Shown here: positions 34,127 through 43,259 of the stretch, piece after piece | How positions within the stretch are numbered: the stretch's first letter is position 1 | Layout: each line of letters starts with the position of its first letter | Assembly (NCBI RefSeq): GCF_030852425.1 | Contig: NZ_NSDM01000027.1 | Coordinates: 1 to 56,472 of the forward strand | DNA length: 56,472 bases | Direction of reading: 5' to 3' | DNA from: Saccharothrix longispora | GTDB lineage: Bacteria > Actinomycetota > Actinomycetes > Mycobacteriales > Pseudonocardiaceae | Position numbers and translations under genes: made by a program | The notes under the pieces: generated by a model | What the model was told of the DNA's origin: nothing | Seen by the model: only the letters and a program-made list of their open reading frames with translations | Database searches by the model: none

Positions 34127-35236
34127 GTGACTCCGAGTACCCAGCCAGCCGCGCCAGAGCACCCGTACGGTGTCGGCGGCCCCGCGGTGAACCACGTCGA
34201 CAACACGGTGCCGGTGAACGGCTCACCCCGGTTGGACGAGGTGCTGGGCGAGCTGCACGCCGTGGTCGGCCGGATCGCCGGCAACGTCGAGAGGGTCATC
34301 GTCGGCAAGCCGGACGTGGTGCGCGTCGCGCTGGTCACCCTGCTCGCCGAGGGGCACCTGCTGGTCGAGGACGTGCCGGGCGTCGGCAAGACGTCACTGG
34401 CCAAGGCGCTGGCCCGGTCGATCGACTGCACGGTCAGCCGCATCCAGTTCACGCCCGACCTGCTGCCCAGCGACATCACCGGTGTGTCGATCTACAACCG
34501 GCAGGACAACGACTTCGAGTTCCGCCCCGGCCCGGTGTTCGCGAACATCGTGGTGGGCGACGAGATCAACCGCGCCTCGCCGAAGACCCAGTCGGCGCTG
34601 CTGGAGTGCATGGAGGAGCACCAGGTCACCGTCGACGGGCAGACCTACCCGCTCGGCGCGCCGTTCATGGTGATCGCCACCCAGAACCCGATCGAGATGG
34701 AGGGCACCTACGCCCTGCCCGAGGCGCAGCGCGACCGCTTCACCGCGCGCGTGTCGATCGGCTACCCCGACCCGCAGGCCGAGCTGGCCATGGTCGACGA
34801 GCACGCGGGCCACGACCCCATGTCGGACCTGCGGCCGGTGTCGGACTCCGCGCAGGTGCTCAGGCTGATCCAGGCCGTGCGGCGGGTGCACCTGTCGACC
34901 GAGATCCGCCGGTACGCCGTCGAGCTGGTCGGCGCCACCCGGCGGCTGCCGGAGCTGCGGCTGGGCGCGTCCCCGCGCTCCACGCTCCAGCTGGTCCGGT
35001 CGGCGCGGGCGCAGGCGGCGCTGGCCGGACGCGACTTCGTGGTGCCCGACGACGTCCACGCGGTGGCCGTGCCGGTGCTCGCGCACCGGCTGGTGCTGAC
35101 CGCGGAGGCGCAGGCGGCCCGGCGGTCGTCGGCCGACCTGGTGCGCAACCTGCTCCAGCGGGTGCCGGTGCCGCAGGCCGCGCCGGACCCGTCCGGCCAG
35201 TTCCCGCACAACGCCAACCCGAACAACCACCGCTGA
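34127..35236 (+). CDS. MoxR-family AAA+ ATPase
   Basis: A 369-residue AAA+ ATPase of the MoxR/RavA clade. Walker A is GVGKTSLAKAL, Walker B lies in IVVGDEINRASPKTQ, and sensor and arginine-finger regions follow (VIATQNPIEMEGTYALPEAQRDRF). MoxR proteins act as chaperones paired with DUF58/VWA proteins. GTG at 34127 follows AGGAGG by four bases. It begins an operon with DUF58 and TgpA-like genes, a common actinobacterial triad, here divergent from mraZ. Confidence 0.93.
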   Translation: MTPSTQPAAPEHPYGVGGPAVNHVDNTVPVNGSPRLDEVLGELHAVVGRIAGNVERVIVGKPDVVRVALVTLLAEGHLLVEDVPGVGKTSLAKALARSIDCTVSRIQFTPDLLPSDITGVSIYNRQDNDFEFRPGPVFANIVVGDEINRASPKTQSALLECMEEHQVTVDGQTYPLGAPFMVIATQNPIEMEGTYALPEAQRDRFTARVSIGYPDPQAELAMVDEHAGHDPMSDLRPVSDSAQVLRLIQAVRRVHLSTEIRRYAVELVGATRRLPELRLGASPRSTLQLVRSARAQAALAGRDFVVPDDVHAVAVPVLAHRLVLTAEAQAARRSSADLVRNLLQRVPVPQAAPDPSGQFPHNANPNNHR

Positions 35237-35237
35237 C

Positions 35238-36503
35238 ATGCGCGGGGCGCTGTCCGGCCTGACCACGCGCGGCCGGTGCCTGCTGGCGGCCGGGTTCGCC
35301 GCGGGCCTGTGCGCGATCGTGCTCAACGAGCGCGACCTGCTGCGCGTCGCCGCGTTCGTGGTGGCGCTGCCGCTGCTCGCCGCGTGGCTGGCGCAGCGGG
35401 CGCGGGTCGGCCTGCACGCGAACCGCGTGCTGCACCCGAGCCGGGTCCAGGTGGGCTCGGCGACCGACGTGCGGGTGGAGCTGCGCAGCGCGGGCCGGCT
35501 GCCCACCGGCGGGCTGCTGCTGGAGGACGCCGTGCCGTACGCGCTGGGCGCGCGGCCGCGGTTCGTGGTGGAGCGGCTGCCGCGCAACACGGTGACCGTG
35601 CTGCGGTACCCGCTCAAGCCGGTGATGCGCGGCGTCCAGCAGGTCGGGCCGCTGCTCGCGCGCATCACCGACCCGTTCGGGCTGGCCGAGTTCGACCGCG
35701 AGATGGCGGGCCGCAGCCGGCTCGTCGTCGTGCCGCGGGTGGTGCAGCTGACCGGTCTGCCGAACGGTTCGGGCATGGGCTCCGGCGACGACGGCTCGAT
35801 CCGGCTGCGCGCCGGGCAGGGCGAGGACGACGCCGTGGTCCGGCCCTACCGGCACGGCGACGACCTGCGCAAGGTGCACTGGAAGTCGACGGCGCGGCGC
35901 GACGAGCTGATGGTGCGCGTCGAGGAGCGGCCGTGGCGCGGCGGCACGACCGTGCTGCTGGACCACCGGTTGGCGGGGCACCGGGGCAGCGGCCCCGGGT
36001 CGAGCCTGGAGTGGGCGGTGTCGTTCGCCGCGTCCGTCTCGCTGCACCTGCACCGCTACGGCCACCAGGTGCGCCTGGTCGGCGACGACGGCCGGGTGCT
36101 GGCGGGCGGTCCGGGCGGCAGCGGGTACAGCGACGCGGTGGTGCTGGACGCGCTGGCCGCGCTCCAGCCCTCGCACCGGCGCGAGCCCGCGGTGGGCATC
36201 GACCCGGGCGCGGGCCAGGAGGTCGTCGCGATCCTCGGCGGCTGCACGCCCGCCGTGGTGGACGCGCTGGTGCGCAACCGCCCGCGCGGCACGCGCAGCC
36301 TCGCGGTGGTGCTGGACGTGCGGGCCTGGGCGTCCGCGTCGGAGGACCCGGCGCCGGACCCCGCCGACGCGCGGGAGCTGCTGGGCGGTGCGGGGTGGGG
36401 CGTGGTCGTGGCGCGACCGAACACGCCGATGGGGCAGGTCTGGCAGGAGCTGTGCCACAGCGCGGGCAACCGCGGCCCGGTGGTGCGCGCGGAGGTGGGT
36501 TGA
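35238..36503 (+). CDS. DUF58 (VWA-like) membrane-associated protein
   Basis: A 421-residue protein with two membrane segments near the N-terminus (about residues 12-50). The DUF58 core motif RPYRHGDDLRKVHWKSTARR is followed by the MVRVEE segment, and the C-terminal half is a VWA-like domain. It starts one base behind the moxR stop codon. DUF58 proteins are the usual partners of MoxR ATPases; the substrate is unknown, though the transglutaminase partner and the dcw neighbour suggest the cell envelope. Confidence 0.9.
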   Translation: MRGALSGLTTRGRCLLAAGFAAGLCAIVLNERDLLRVAAFVVALPLLAAWLAQRARVGLHANRVLHPSRVQVGSATDVRVELRSAGRLPTGGLLLEDAVPYALGARPRFVVERLPRNTVTVLRYPLKPVMRGVQQVGPLLARITDPFGLAEFDREMAGRSRLVVVPRVVQLTGLPNGSGMGSGDDGSIRLRAGQGEDDAVVRPYRHGDDLRKVHWKSTARRDELMVRVEERPWRGGTTVLLDHRLAGHRGSGPGSSLEWAVSFAASVSLHLHRYGHQVRLVGDDGRVLAGGPGGSGYSDAVVLDALAALQPSHRREPAVGIDPGAGQEVVAILGGCTPAVVDALVRNRPRGTRSLAVVLDVRAWASASEDPAPDPADARELLGGAGWGVVVARPNTPMGQVWQELCHSAGNRGPVVRAEVG

Positions 36504-36505
36504 CG

Positions 36506-38938
36506 GTGACCGGCAGGACGACCGCCCCGGCGGGCGGGAACTGGGTGGTGACCGCGACGCCCGCGGTCGCCGGGCTGGCGACGCTGTGCGCGGCCACCGC
36601 GCTGTCGAGCGTGCTCGACGGCGTGCTGTGGATGGTGCACCTGGCGGTGGCGATCGTCGTGGTGGTCGGCACGGGCGTGCTGCTGCGCCCGACCAGGCTG
36701 CCCTCGCCGCTGGTGGTGCTCGGGCAGGTCCTGGCGCTGCTGTGCCTCCTCGTGGCGCTCTACACGACCAGCGGGTTCCTGGTCTTCCTGCCGGGGGCCG
36801 AGTCGTTGCGCGACCTGGGCGCGGTGCTGGGCAACGCGCTCGGCGAGGTGCAGGCCGGTGTGCCGCCCGTGCCGGACAGCCGGAACATGCGCTGCCTGGT
36901 GATGGTGGCCATCGGCCTGGTGGCGGTCCTGGTGGACGCCCTGGCGGTCGGCGCGGCGGCGCCCGCGGCGTCCGGCCTGGTGCTGCTGTGCGTGTTCGCG
37001 GTGCCCGCGTCGCTGGCCGACGAGATGCTGCCGCTGTGGACGTTCGTGTTCGGCGCGGCGGCGTTCGCGCTGCTGCTGGCCGTGGACGGGCAGCACCGGC
37101 ACGAGGCGTGGCGCGGCAGGCTGCCGGGCGCCGGGCAGAGCGGCTCCGGCCCGGCGGCGACCGCCGTGGCGGGCCTGGCCGTGGTGATCGCGCTGCTCGC
37201 CGGGACGAGCCTCACGCTGGTCGGCACCGTCGGGCGGCTGCCGGGCACGGGTGACGAGATCGGCGGCGGCTCCGGCGGGTTGGGCATCGACCCGATCACC
37301 GAGCTGCGCGGCATGCTCAACCAGGGCGCGAGCCGCGAGATGTTCCGGGTGCGCGACCTGCCCGAGTCGGCCTACCTGCGCGCGATGACGCTGCCGCGGT
37401 ACGTGCCGGACCAGGGCTGGACCGGCGGCCGGGACATGCCGGAGGGCGTGCCCGCCCGCGGCGACCTGCCCGCCCAGCCCGGCGACCCGGGCGACGGCGA
37501 GGTCGTCGAGGTCGAGATCGAGCCGGTGACCTGGCTCGACTACTGGCTGCCGGTGTACGGCAAGCCGCGGGGGATGCCGAACGTCGACGAGGCGTACCGG
37601 TACGACCCGGAGCGCGGCATGGTCTACGCGACGCGGGCCCGCAAGTCAGGCACGTACTCGCTGCGGACGGTGCTGGACACGCCGTCCGCCGACACCCTGC
37701 GCCGGGCGACCGGCCCGATCGACGTGGACCCGGTGTACCTGGAGGCGCCCGGCGTCGAGGACCGGGTGGCCGACCTGGCGCGCGGGATCGTCGCCGGCGA
37801 GAGCAACCAGTTCGACCGGGCGACCGCGCTGTACCGGTACTTCACCGACGGCACGCAGGGCTTCACGTACACCACGGAGACCACGAACAACATGAGCGCG
37901 GGTGCGCTCGAGGACTTCGTGCTCAACGGCAAGAAGGGCTTCTGCGAGCAGTACGCGTCGGCGATGGCGATCATGGCGAGGTCCGTCGGCATCCCGGCCC
38001 GGGTGGCCCTCGGCTTCACCGCCGGGTACCCGACCGGCGACTTCCAGACGATCACCTCGCAGGACGCCCACGCCTGGGTGGAGGTCTACTTCCCCGGCCA
38101 CGGGTGGATGACCTTCGACCCGACGCCCCTGTCCGACGGCCGCGGCGTGGCCCCGCCGTACATCTCGGGCAACCAGGCCGACGACGAGGAGGACGACCCC
38201 AGCGCCGCGGCCACCGCGACCACCACCACGACCACCGCTCCCGGCGCGTCGGCCTCGGCCTCGGTCGCGCCGGACGCCCAGGGCCAGGACGGGACGACGC
38301 AGACGGCCGCGCCGACCCCCGCGTGGCACCTGATCACGCTGGTCGCGGCTGGGCTCGTCGCGCTGCTGCTGTGGGCGCTGCTGCTCTTCGGCGCGGTGTG
38401 GCTGAGCAGGAAGACCTGGCTGCGCCCCGCCGTCGTGGCCGCGCTGGCGGTGCTGGGTGCCGTCGCGCTCGCGCTGGTCCTGGCGCTGGTGAGCTGGTGG
38501 CTGGCCGCGCCGGCGCTGGTGGCGGCCGCCGTGGCGGCGCCGGCCCTGGTGCGCGCCTGGCGTCGCCGCGAACGGCTCCGCGCCGTGGCGGCCCTGGGCC
38601 CGAACGCGGCGGGCGCGGCGTGGCGGGAACTCGTCGCCGAGTCCGTCGACCGGGGCACCCGCGTGGCGAGCACGGAGACGATCCGGGTCGCCGCCCGTCG
38701 CCTGGTGAAGGCGCACAACCTGGACGACCAGGGTCGCGACGGCCTGCGCGCGATCGTGGGCGCCGTGGAGCGCTCCTGGTACAGCGCGCACGCGGACGCG
38801 GACCCCGCCCTTCCGCGCGCGGTGGACGACGTCCGGGCCAGTCTGCACCGCAACGCGCCGCTGGCCCTGCGGGCGAGGGTCCTGCCGCGCTCGGTCCTCA
38901 AGCCGAGGCCACCGGCCGACAGCGACCCGATCGGCTGA
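36506..38938 (+). CDS. TgpA-like transmembrane transglutaminase-domain protein
   Basis: An 810-residue membrane protein. Five or six N-terminal membrane helices (to about residue 245) precede an extracytoplasmic transglutaminase-like domain. Its catalytic triad is Cys480 (KKGFCEQYAS), His522 (DAHAWVEV) and Asp538 (FDPTP). A Ser/Thr/Ala linker, two more membrane helices (about 615-690) and a cytoplasmic tail follow. GTG at 36506 is chosen for its ten-base distance to GGAGG; a TTG at 36500 overlapping the DUF58 stop is also possible. The family is likely a protease or crosslinker at the envelope. Confidence 0.92.
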   Translation: MTGRTTAPAGGNWVVTATPAVAGLATLCAATALSSVLDGVLWMVHLAVAIVVVVGTGVLLRPTRLPSPLVVLGQVLALLCLLVALYTTSGFLVFLPGAESLRDLGAVLGNALGEVQAGVPPVPDSRNMRCLVMVAIGLVAVLVDALAVGAAAPAASGLVLLCVFAVPASLADEMLPLWTFVFGAAAFALLLAVDGQHRHEAWRGRLPGAGQSGSGPAATAVAGLAVVIALLAGTSLTLVGTVGRLPGTGDEIGGGSGGLGIDPITELRGMLNQGASREMFRVRDLPESAYLRAMTLPRYVPDQGWTGGRDMPEGVPARGDLPAQPGDPGDGEVVEVEIEPVTWLDYWLPVYGKPRGMPNVDEAYRYDPERGMVYATRARKSGTYSLRTVLDTPSADTLRRATGPIDVDPVYLEAPGVEDRVADLARGIVAGESNQFDRATALYRYFTDGTQGFTYTTETTNNMSAGALEDFVLNGKKGFCEQYASAMAIMARSVGIPARVALGFTAGYPTGDFQTITSQDAHAWVEVYFPGHGWMTFDPTPLSDGRGVAPPYISGNQADDEEDDPSAAATATTTTTTAPGASASASVAPDAQGQDGTTQTAAPTPAWHLITLVAAGLVALLLWALLLFGAVWLSRKTWLRPAVVAALAVLGAVALALVLALVSWWLAAPALVAAAVAAPALVRAWRRRERLRAVAALGPNAAGAAWRELVAESVDRGTRVASTETIRVAARRLVKAHNLDDQGRDGLRAIVGAVERSWYSAHADADPALPRAVDDVRASLHRNAPLALRARVLPRSVLKPRPPADSDPIG

Positions 38939-38940
38939 CC

Positions 38941-39026
38941 CCGATCGGCCGGCCCGCGCCGGCCGATCGGCAGGTACGGGAAGCCGCACGGCCCGCCCCC
39001 TGGTGCTGCGGGGGCGGGCCGTGTGC
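38941..39026. terminator. Double terminator hairpin
   Basis: Two strong hairpins lie in tandem. CCGATCGGCCGG pairs with CCGGCCGATCGG (38941-38970, six-base loop). GCACGGCCCGCCCCC (38986-39000) pairs with GGGGGCGGGCCGTGTGC (39010-39026) with one extra or mismatched position. They separate the convergent TgpA operon and the DUF3040 gene and probably work both ways. Confidence 0.85.
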
Positions 39027-39051
39027 GTGTCCTGTCGGGCTGTTACGCGGA

Positions 39052-39435
39052 CTACTCGTCCTCGAAACGGCGACGGAAACGTTCTTCCATCTTCTGAGAG
39101 AACGAGCTGCGGCTGGGCCGGCTTCCCTCTTGCCTGGGCTCCTCGGCACCCTGGTCACCACGACGCAGTGTCGTCACGGTGAGCAGCACGCCGAAGAACA
39201 TCAACAGGAAGCCGACCACGCTCACCACCGGGATACCAGCGAGCTTCGGCAACATCACACCCGTCACCAGCAGAGCCACACCCACGGCGAACAGCGCGAT
39301 GCCCTGGATGCGACGCCGTCGGGACGGCTTGCGCAGCTTGGCGCCACGCACGGTGGATGCGAACTTCGGGTCCTCGGCGTAGAGCGCGCGCTCGATCTGG
39401 TCGAGCAGTCGCTGCTCGTGCTCGGAGAGTGGCAT
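39052..39435 (-). CDS. DUF3040 membrane protein
   Basis: A 127-residue actinobacterial DUF3040 protein. The N-terminus MPLSEHEQRLLDQIERALYAEDPKF is the family hallmark. Two membrane segments (about 45-64 and 67-88) follow, and the C-terminus is charged with an Arg/Glu helix (KMEERFRRRFEDE). It is the counterpart of Rv2169c, which lies near mraZ in mycobacteria. The function is unknown. A good GGAGGAG ribosome site precedes the ATG. Confidence 0.92.
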   Translation of the reverse strand: MPLSEHEQRLLDQIERALYAEDPKFASTVRGAKLRKPSRRRRIQGIALFAVGVALLVTGVMLPKLAGIPVVSVVGFLLMFFGVLLTVTTLRRGDQGAEEPRQEGSRPSRSSFSQKMEERFRRRFEDE

Positions 39436-39721
39436 GGCTCCTCCTCCGGCACAGCGGTCGCGGGCGCCGGGTAATCACGGTTGCCGCCGGTCCCGGCGGA
39501 CGCCCCACCCTGGGGGCGTCACAACCAGGATACGATTCGGGAGGCTCTCCGACTACCCAGTCCGTGCCCCTAAGCGGTTCGTTCGGTCACCATCATCCTC
39601 ACGGGTCAACGGTCAGACCTTCGTGAGGTCCCGGATGACCGCCCCTTGGTCAACTGTCAAGCCCTCCCGTGCACTTCCCGGTCGATTCGATCACGCGCTG
39701 CCACGGTCCGTGTTCGGCCGG

Positions 39722-40660
39722 CTACCGGCACCCCGAAGGCGCCGGCCCGGCCGGCGACCGCGCCACGACCACGCGGACGTCGCCCTTCCGGTCCGCGGCC
39801 CGGGCGGCCGCGGCGAGCAGGGCCCGCGCGGCTTCGGCCGGTGCCTGGCGCAGGCGTGCCGGCGGGGTGTGGACCACGACGGCGCCGGCCGCGGCCAGGG
39901 CGGGCGAGCGGGCGGTCGTGGTGGTGAACTGCCAGGCGAGCCCCAGCTCCTCCCACCAGGCGTCGACGGCGCCCAGCGACCCGCCCGCCGCGGAGCGCAG
40001 GCACACGCCCCACCTCGGCGGCGGCAGGGGCAGGCCGGCCACCAGGGACCTCGCCCACGCCTGGGGCGCCGAGCGGACGCCCTCCCCCAGCTCGGCCAGG
40101 ACCCGCTTGGCCGGCGCGGACGCCCGGGACAGGTGGGGTCGCAGGTCGTCGACCGCGACACCGCCCCGGCGCAGCGCCTCGGTGAGCACCGCCCGGATGT
40201 CGTCGCGCGTCTCCAGGGTCCTGGCCGCGTCGGCCGCCGCCCTCGCCAGCGGGGCGGTGAGGAAGCCCCGGCGCAGGACCGGGTCCGGTGGGTGGCGGGT
40301 CCTCGTGGCGCGGACCCTGGTGCTCGGGTCCACCGGGCGGGTCACCAGGACGTGGACCGGGCCGCGGGCCGGCAGGGCGCGCATGCCGTGCAGCTGGAGC
40401 GCGTCGAGGCCGGTGACGATGCTGCCGGTGCCGCAGTGGCGCAGCGCCGCCTGGACGAGCTGCGGGCGCGTCGGGGGCCGGTCGGACAGGAGCAGGACGC
40501 CCGGCAGGACGTGCTGCCACCCGCCCCGCGGGCGGCAGCGGCGGGACAGCTCCTCGCTGCCCAGGCCGAGCGACAGCAGGTCGGCGGCGGTCGCCACCCG
40601 GTGCGGGAAGAGGGCGGCCAGGGCGTCGACGGCGATCGTGGTGCGGGTCGTGGTGTGCAT
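39722..40660 (-). CDS. Hypothetical protein with AbiEi-like N-terminal region
   Basis: A 312-residue cytoplasmic protein. The N-terminal ~60 residues (ATAADLLSLGLGSEELSRRCRPRGGW, LPGVLLL) look like the winged-helix AbiEi antitoxin-type domain found in many actinobacterial proteins, and the part that follows (GLDALQLHGMRALP, VHVLVTR) fits the same group. The C-terminal half resembles an endonuclease-like DUF559 fold only weakly. No toxin gene (AbiEii nucleotidyltransferase) is adjacent, so a working toxin-antitoxin pair is not supported. The gene is GC-rich like its neighbours. Confidence 0.6.
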   Translation of the reverse strand: MHTTTRTTIAVDALAALFPHRVATAADLLSLGLGSEELSRRCRPRGGWQHVLPGVLLLSDRPPTRPQLVQAALRHCGTGSIVTGLDALQLHGMRALPARGPVHVLVTRPVDPSTRVRATRTRHPPDPVLRRGFLTAPLARAAADAARTLETRDDIRAVLTEALRRGGVAVDDLRPHLSRASAPAKRVLAELGEGVRSAPQAWARSLVAGLPLPPPRWGVCLRSAAGGSLGAVDAWWEELGLAWQFTTTTARSPALAAAGAVVVHTPPARLRQAPAEAARALLAAAARAADRKGDVRVVVARSPAGPAPSGCR

Positions 40661-40786
40661 GGGTCCACGATCGCCCCGGGGCGGCGGGGCGGTCGAGGAC
40701 GTGATCGCGAACTGTGGACAACTGCGGCGCCTGTGGACAACCCGGCGCGGCCGACCGCGAAGATCCGGTGCGGCCGACCGCGGGAT

Positions 40787-40824
40787 GAGGCATTCCGCGG
40801 GCCCGACCGCCCGCGGAATGCCTC
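40787..40824. terminator. Terminator hairpin behind the small membrane protein gene
   Basis: GAGGCATTCCGCGGG (40787-40801) and CCCGCGGAATGCCTC (40810-40824) form a perfect 15-bp stem with an eight-base loop. It lies 40 bases past the stop of the gene at 40865-41122 on the minus strand. Confidence 0.85.
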
Positions 40825-40864
40825 GGAGGACGGTGGCTGCCCCTCGTCAGCCACCGCGTGGTCT

Positions 40865-41122
40865 CTAGAGCCGGACGAGCTCCTCGCGGATCTCCACGTC
40901 GAGCTCCTTGCGCACCGAGCGGACCTCGCGCCAGGCGTCGTGCACCGCGACCAGGGCGCCGGCGAGCACCAGCGCGACCGCGAGGGCGACCACGCCGACG
41001 CCGTCGAACCGGGCCGCGATCACGACGGCCGCCCAGAGCTGGAGGACGGTGAACACGAGCGTGCAGGCGAGCCGTTCGGTGAACCGGCGGCGGGACTTGG
41101 CGGGCTCCTCGTTGTGGTTCAT
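40865..41122 (-). CDS. Small two-helix membrane protein
   Basis: An 85-residue protein. A basic N-terminus (SRRRFTERLACT) is followed by two adjoining membrane helices (about residues 20-38 and 43-60) and a charged C-terminal helix (WREVRSVRKELDVEIREELV). I do not recognise the family. GGGGGAAGC precedes the ATG at 41122. It is flanked by a terminator on its 3' side and by the Crp-like gene upstream on the same strand (84 bases), so it may be cotranscribed with that regulator. Confidence 0.65.
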   Translation of the reverse strand: MNHNEEPAKSRRRFTERLACTLVFTVLQLWAAVVIAARFDGVGVVALAVALVLAGALVAVHDAWREVRSVRKELDVEIREELVRL

Positions 41123-41206
41123 GCTTCCCCCTCCGACCAGGACTGACAGGTCATTTCTAGGGGGTTCCGGAGCAGGTCACCGCGTCAGATGACGCACAAC
41201 GGGAAG

Positions 41207-41848
41207 TCAGTTGGTGAAGTCGTAGAGCCGGCTCACCCGGTGGATCTCGATCTTCCGCCGGCCCGTGCTGATGATGCCCTCCTCGCGCAGCGCGCGCAGC
41301 ACCCGCACGAGGGATTCGCGCGACGTGCCCGCGATGCCCGCCAACTCCTCCTGGCTGAGCGCGACGGCCCCCTGGTCGGCGATGCCGCGCTGGAGGGCGA
41401 CGTCGATCAGCACCGCCGCCACGCGCTGCGTCGCCGTGCCGCTGATCTGCACGCGCTGCCGGTCGGTGTCCCGCTGCCGGGCGACGACGACGGTCAGCAC
41501 GGCCCACGCGATGCGCGGGTACCCCCGGCACAGCGACGCGAAGGCCGACGCGGACAGCACCAGCGCCCGCACCGCGCCCAGCGCCTGCACGGTCGCGGAG
41601 CGCGGCAGCCCGTCGACCGCCGAGCGCTCGCCCACGATGTCGCCCGCGCCGCGCACGGCCAGCACCTTCTCGGTGCCGCCCGACGTGGTCGCGGTGACCC
41701 GCAGCAGACCGCGCCGGACCACGATCACGTGCCCCGTGACCTCGCCCTCGCGGCAGACCACCGAGCCGGCGGCGTAGTCGCGCTCGATGCCCGTAGCGCC
41801 GAGCACCCCGTGCTCGGACTCGGTGAGGAGACCCCAGAACCGGTCCAC
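41207..41848 (-). CDS. Crp/Fnr-family transcriptional regulator
   Basis: A 213-residue regulator. The cyclic-nucleotide-binding fold (about 15-115) contains AGSVVCREGEVTGHVIVVRRG and GDIVGERSAVDGLPRSATV. The second matches the phosphate-binding cassette in part, with Glu, Arg and Ser at cAMP-contact positions. A long dimer helix leads to a winged helix with ALSQEELAGIAGTSRESLVRVLRAL. It lacks Fnr cysteines, so oxygen sensing by Fe-S is unlikely. Targets are unknown. Confidence 0.9.
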   Translation of the reverse strand: MDRFWGLLTESEHGVLGATGIERDYAAGSVVCREGEVTGHVIVVRRGLLRVTATTSGGTEKVLAVRGAGDIVGERSAVDGLPRSATVQALGAVRALVLSASAFASLCRGYPRIAWAVLTVVVARQRDTDRQRVQISGTATQRVAAVLIDVALQRGIADQGAVALSQEELAGIAGTSRESLVRVLRALREEGIISTGRRKIEIHRVSRLYDFTN

Positions 41849-41920
41849 GGCACCAGCGTGCCCGGTGATCGTCCCGGCGTCCGCGATGACGGGCCCGAAC
41901 CACCCGAACGGCCCGCCGCG

Positions 41921-43198
41921 TCAGCGTTCCGGGCGCGGGACGGCGGTGCCGGAGCGGGTCGGTCCCTGGTCCAGCAGCGACGCCGGTCGCACCGCGGCCC
42001 GCCCGAACTTCGACCGCGCCTGGTCCGCCGCCTGCTCGGCCTCGCGCCACCCCCGCTCCGGGGCGTCGAACATCAACTGCTCGCCGTCGTCGCCCTCGAC
42101 GAGCTGCTCGACCCGCACGCCGATCAACCGCACGGCGCCCGGCGGCACCTGCTCGTCCAGCAGCGTCGAGGCGGTCTTGTAGACCTCCTGCGCGACGTCG
42201 GTGGCCACGCGCAGCGTCTTCGACCGGGTGATCGTGGTGAAGTCGGCGAACCGCACCTTGATCGACACCGTCCGGCCGCGCAGCCCGCGCGAGCGCAGCG
42301 TCGCCGCCGACCGCTCGGACAGCCGCAGCAGCTCGCGACGCAGCAGCTCACGGTCGAAGTGGTCGACCTCGAACGTCTCCTCCGCGCCGATCGACTTCTC
42401 CCGCGTCGACGGCACGACGGGCCGGTCGTCGTGGCCTCGGGCGAGGGCGTGCAGGTGCTCGGCCAGCGCCACGCCCACCACCCGGCGCAGCCTCGGCAGC
42501 GGTGTCACCGCCACGTCCGCCACGGTCGCCAGCCCCACCCGGTCGAGCTGCTCGGCGGTCCGCTTACCGACGCCCCACAGCGCCGAGACCGGCAGCGGGT
42601 GCAGGAAGGACAGCACCTCGTCGCGCGGGACCACCATCAGCCCGTCCGGCTTGCACATCCCGGACGCGAGCTTGGCCAGGAACTTCGTCGGCGCCACACC
42701 CACCGAGCAGGTCACGCCGAAGGCCTCCTCGACCTGCGCCCGGATGAGCTGCCCGATCGCCGCCGGGGTGGCCCGCATCCGCTTGAGCGCGCCGCTGACG
42801 TCGAGGAACGCCTCGTCCAGGCTCAACGGCTCGACCAGCGGCGTGACGTCGCGGAAGATCGCCATCACCCCCCGCGAGACCTCCTGGTAGCGGGCGAAGT
42901 CGGGCGGGATGAACACCGCGTGCGGCGCGAGCCTGCGGGCGTGCGCGGTCGGCATGGCGGAGCGCACGCCGAACTCCCGCGCCAGGTAGTTGGCCGACGC
43001 GACCACGCCGCGATTCGCCGTCCCGCCCACGACCACCGGCCGGTCGGCCAGCTCGGGGCGGTGCCGGATCTCGACCGAGGCGTAGAACGCGTCCATGTCG
43101 ACGTGCAGCATCGGGCAGCCGGTGTCGTCCGGCCACGTGTCGCCGCGCGCGCGGAAGCGGTCCACCAGACCGCGCGGCAGGTTGGCGCTGCGGCCCAC
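41921..43198 (-). CDS. dinB: DNA polymerase IV (Y-family)
   Basis: A 425-residue translesion polymerase. Catalytic acidic residues are Asp34 in VDMDAFYASVE and Asp128-Glu129 in SLDEAFLDV. The palm motif CSVGVAPTKFLAKLASGMCKP and the helix-hairpin-helix LWGVGKRTAEQLDRVG are intact, and the little-finger domain follows. There is no obvious C-terminal clamp-binding QxxL(F/L)-like motif, although LMFDAPERG may serve. A LexA-type box lies 14 bases upstream, which predicts SOS induction. Confidence 0.95.
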   Translation of the reverse strand: MGRSANLPRGLVDRFRARGDTWPDDTGCPMLHVDMDAFYASVEIRHRPELADRPVVVGGTANRGVVASANYLAREFGVRSAMPTAHARRLAPHAVFIPPDFARYQEVSRGVMAIFRDVTPLVEPLSLDEAFLDVSGALKRMRATPAAIGQLIRAQVEEAFGVTCSVGVAPTKFLAKLASGMCKPDGLMVVPRDEVLSFLHPLPVSALWGVGKRTAEQLDRVGLATVADVAVTPLPRLRRVVGVALAEHLHALARGHDDRPVVPSTREKSIGAEETFEVDHFDRELLRRELLRLSERSAATLRSRGLRGRTVSIKVRFADFTTITRSKTLRVATDVAQEVYKTASTLLDEQVPPGAVRLIGVRVEQLVEGDDGEQLMFDAPERGWREAEQAADQARSKFGRAAVRPASLLDQGPTRSGTAVPRPER

Positions 43199-43211
43199 GG
43201 AACCCCTCCCC

Positions 43212-43225
43212 CGAACACCCGTTCG
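43212..43225. promoter_or_regulatory. LexA-type SOS box upstream of dinB
   Basis: CGAAC (43212-43216), four bases, then GTTCG (43221-43225) is a perfect core of the actinobacterial LexA site CGAAC-N4-GTTCG; the outer base matches on one side only. It lies 14-27 bases before the dinB start codon, where a repressor would block transcription. Confidence 0.8.
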
Positions 43226-43259
43226 ACAGACTACGCCACCCCGGCGGCGCGAGGGCGCT

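Noticed and set aside
39722..40660. Complete AbiE toxin-antitoxin system
   Set aside because: Only an AbiEi-like N-terminal region is seen; no nucleotidyltransferase toxin gene is adjacent on either side.
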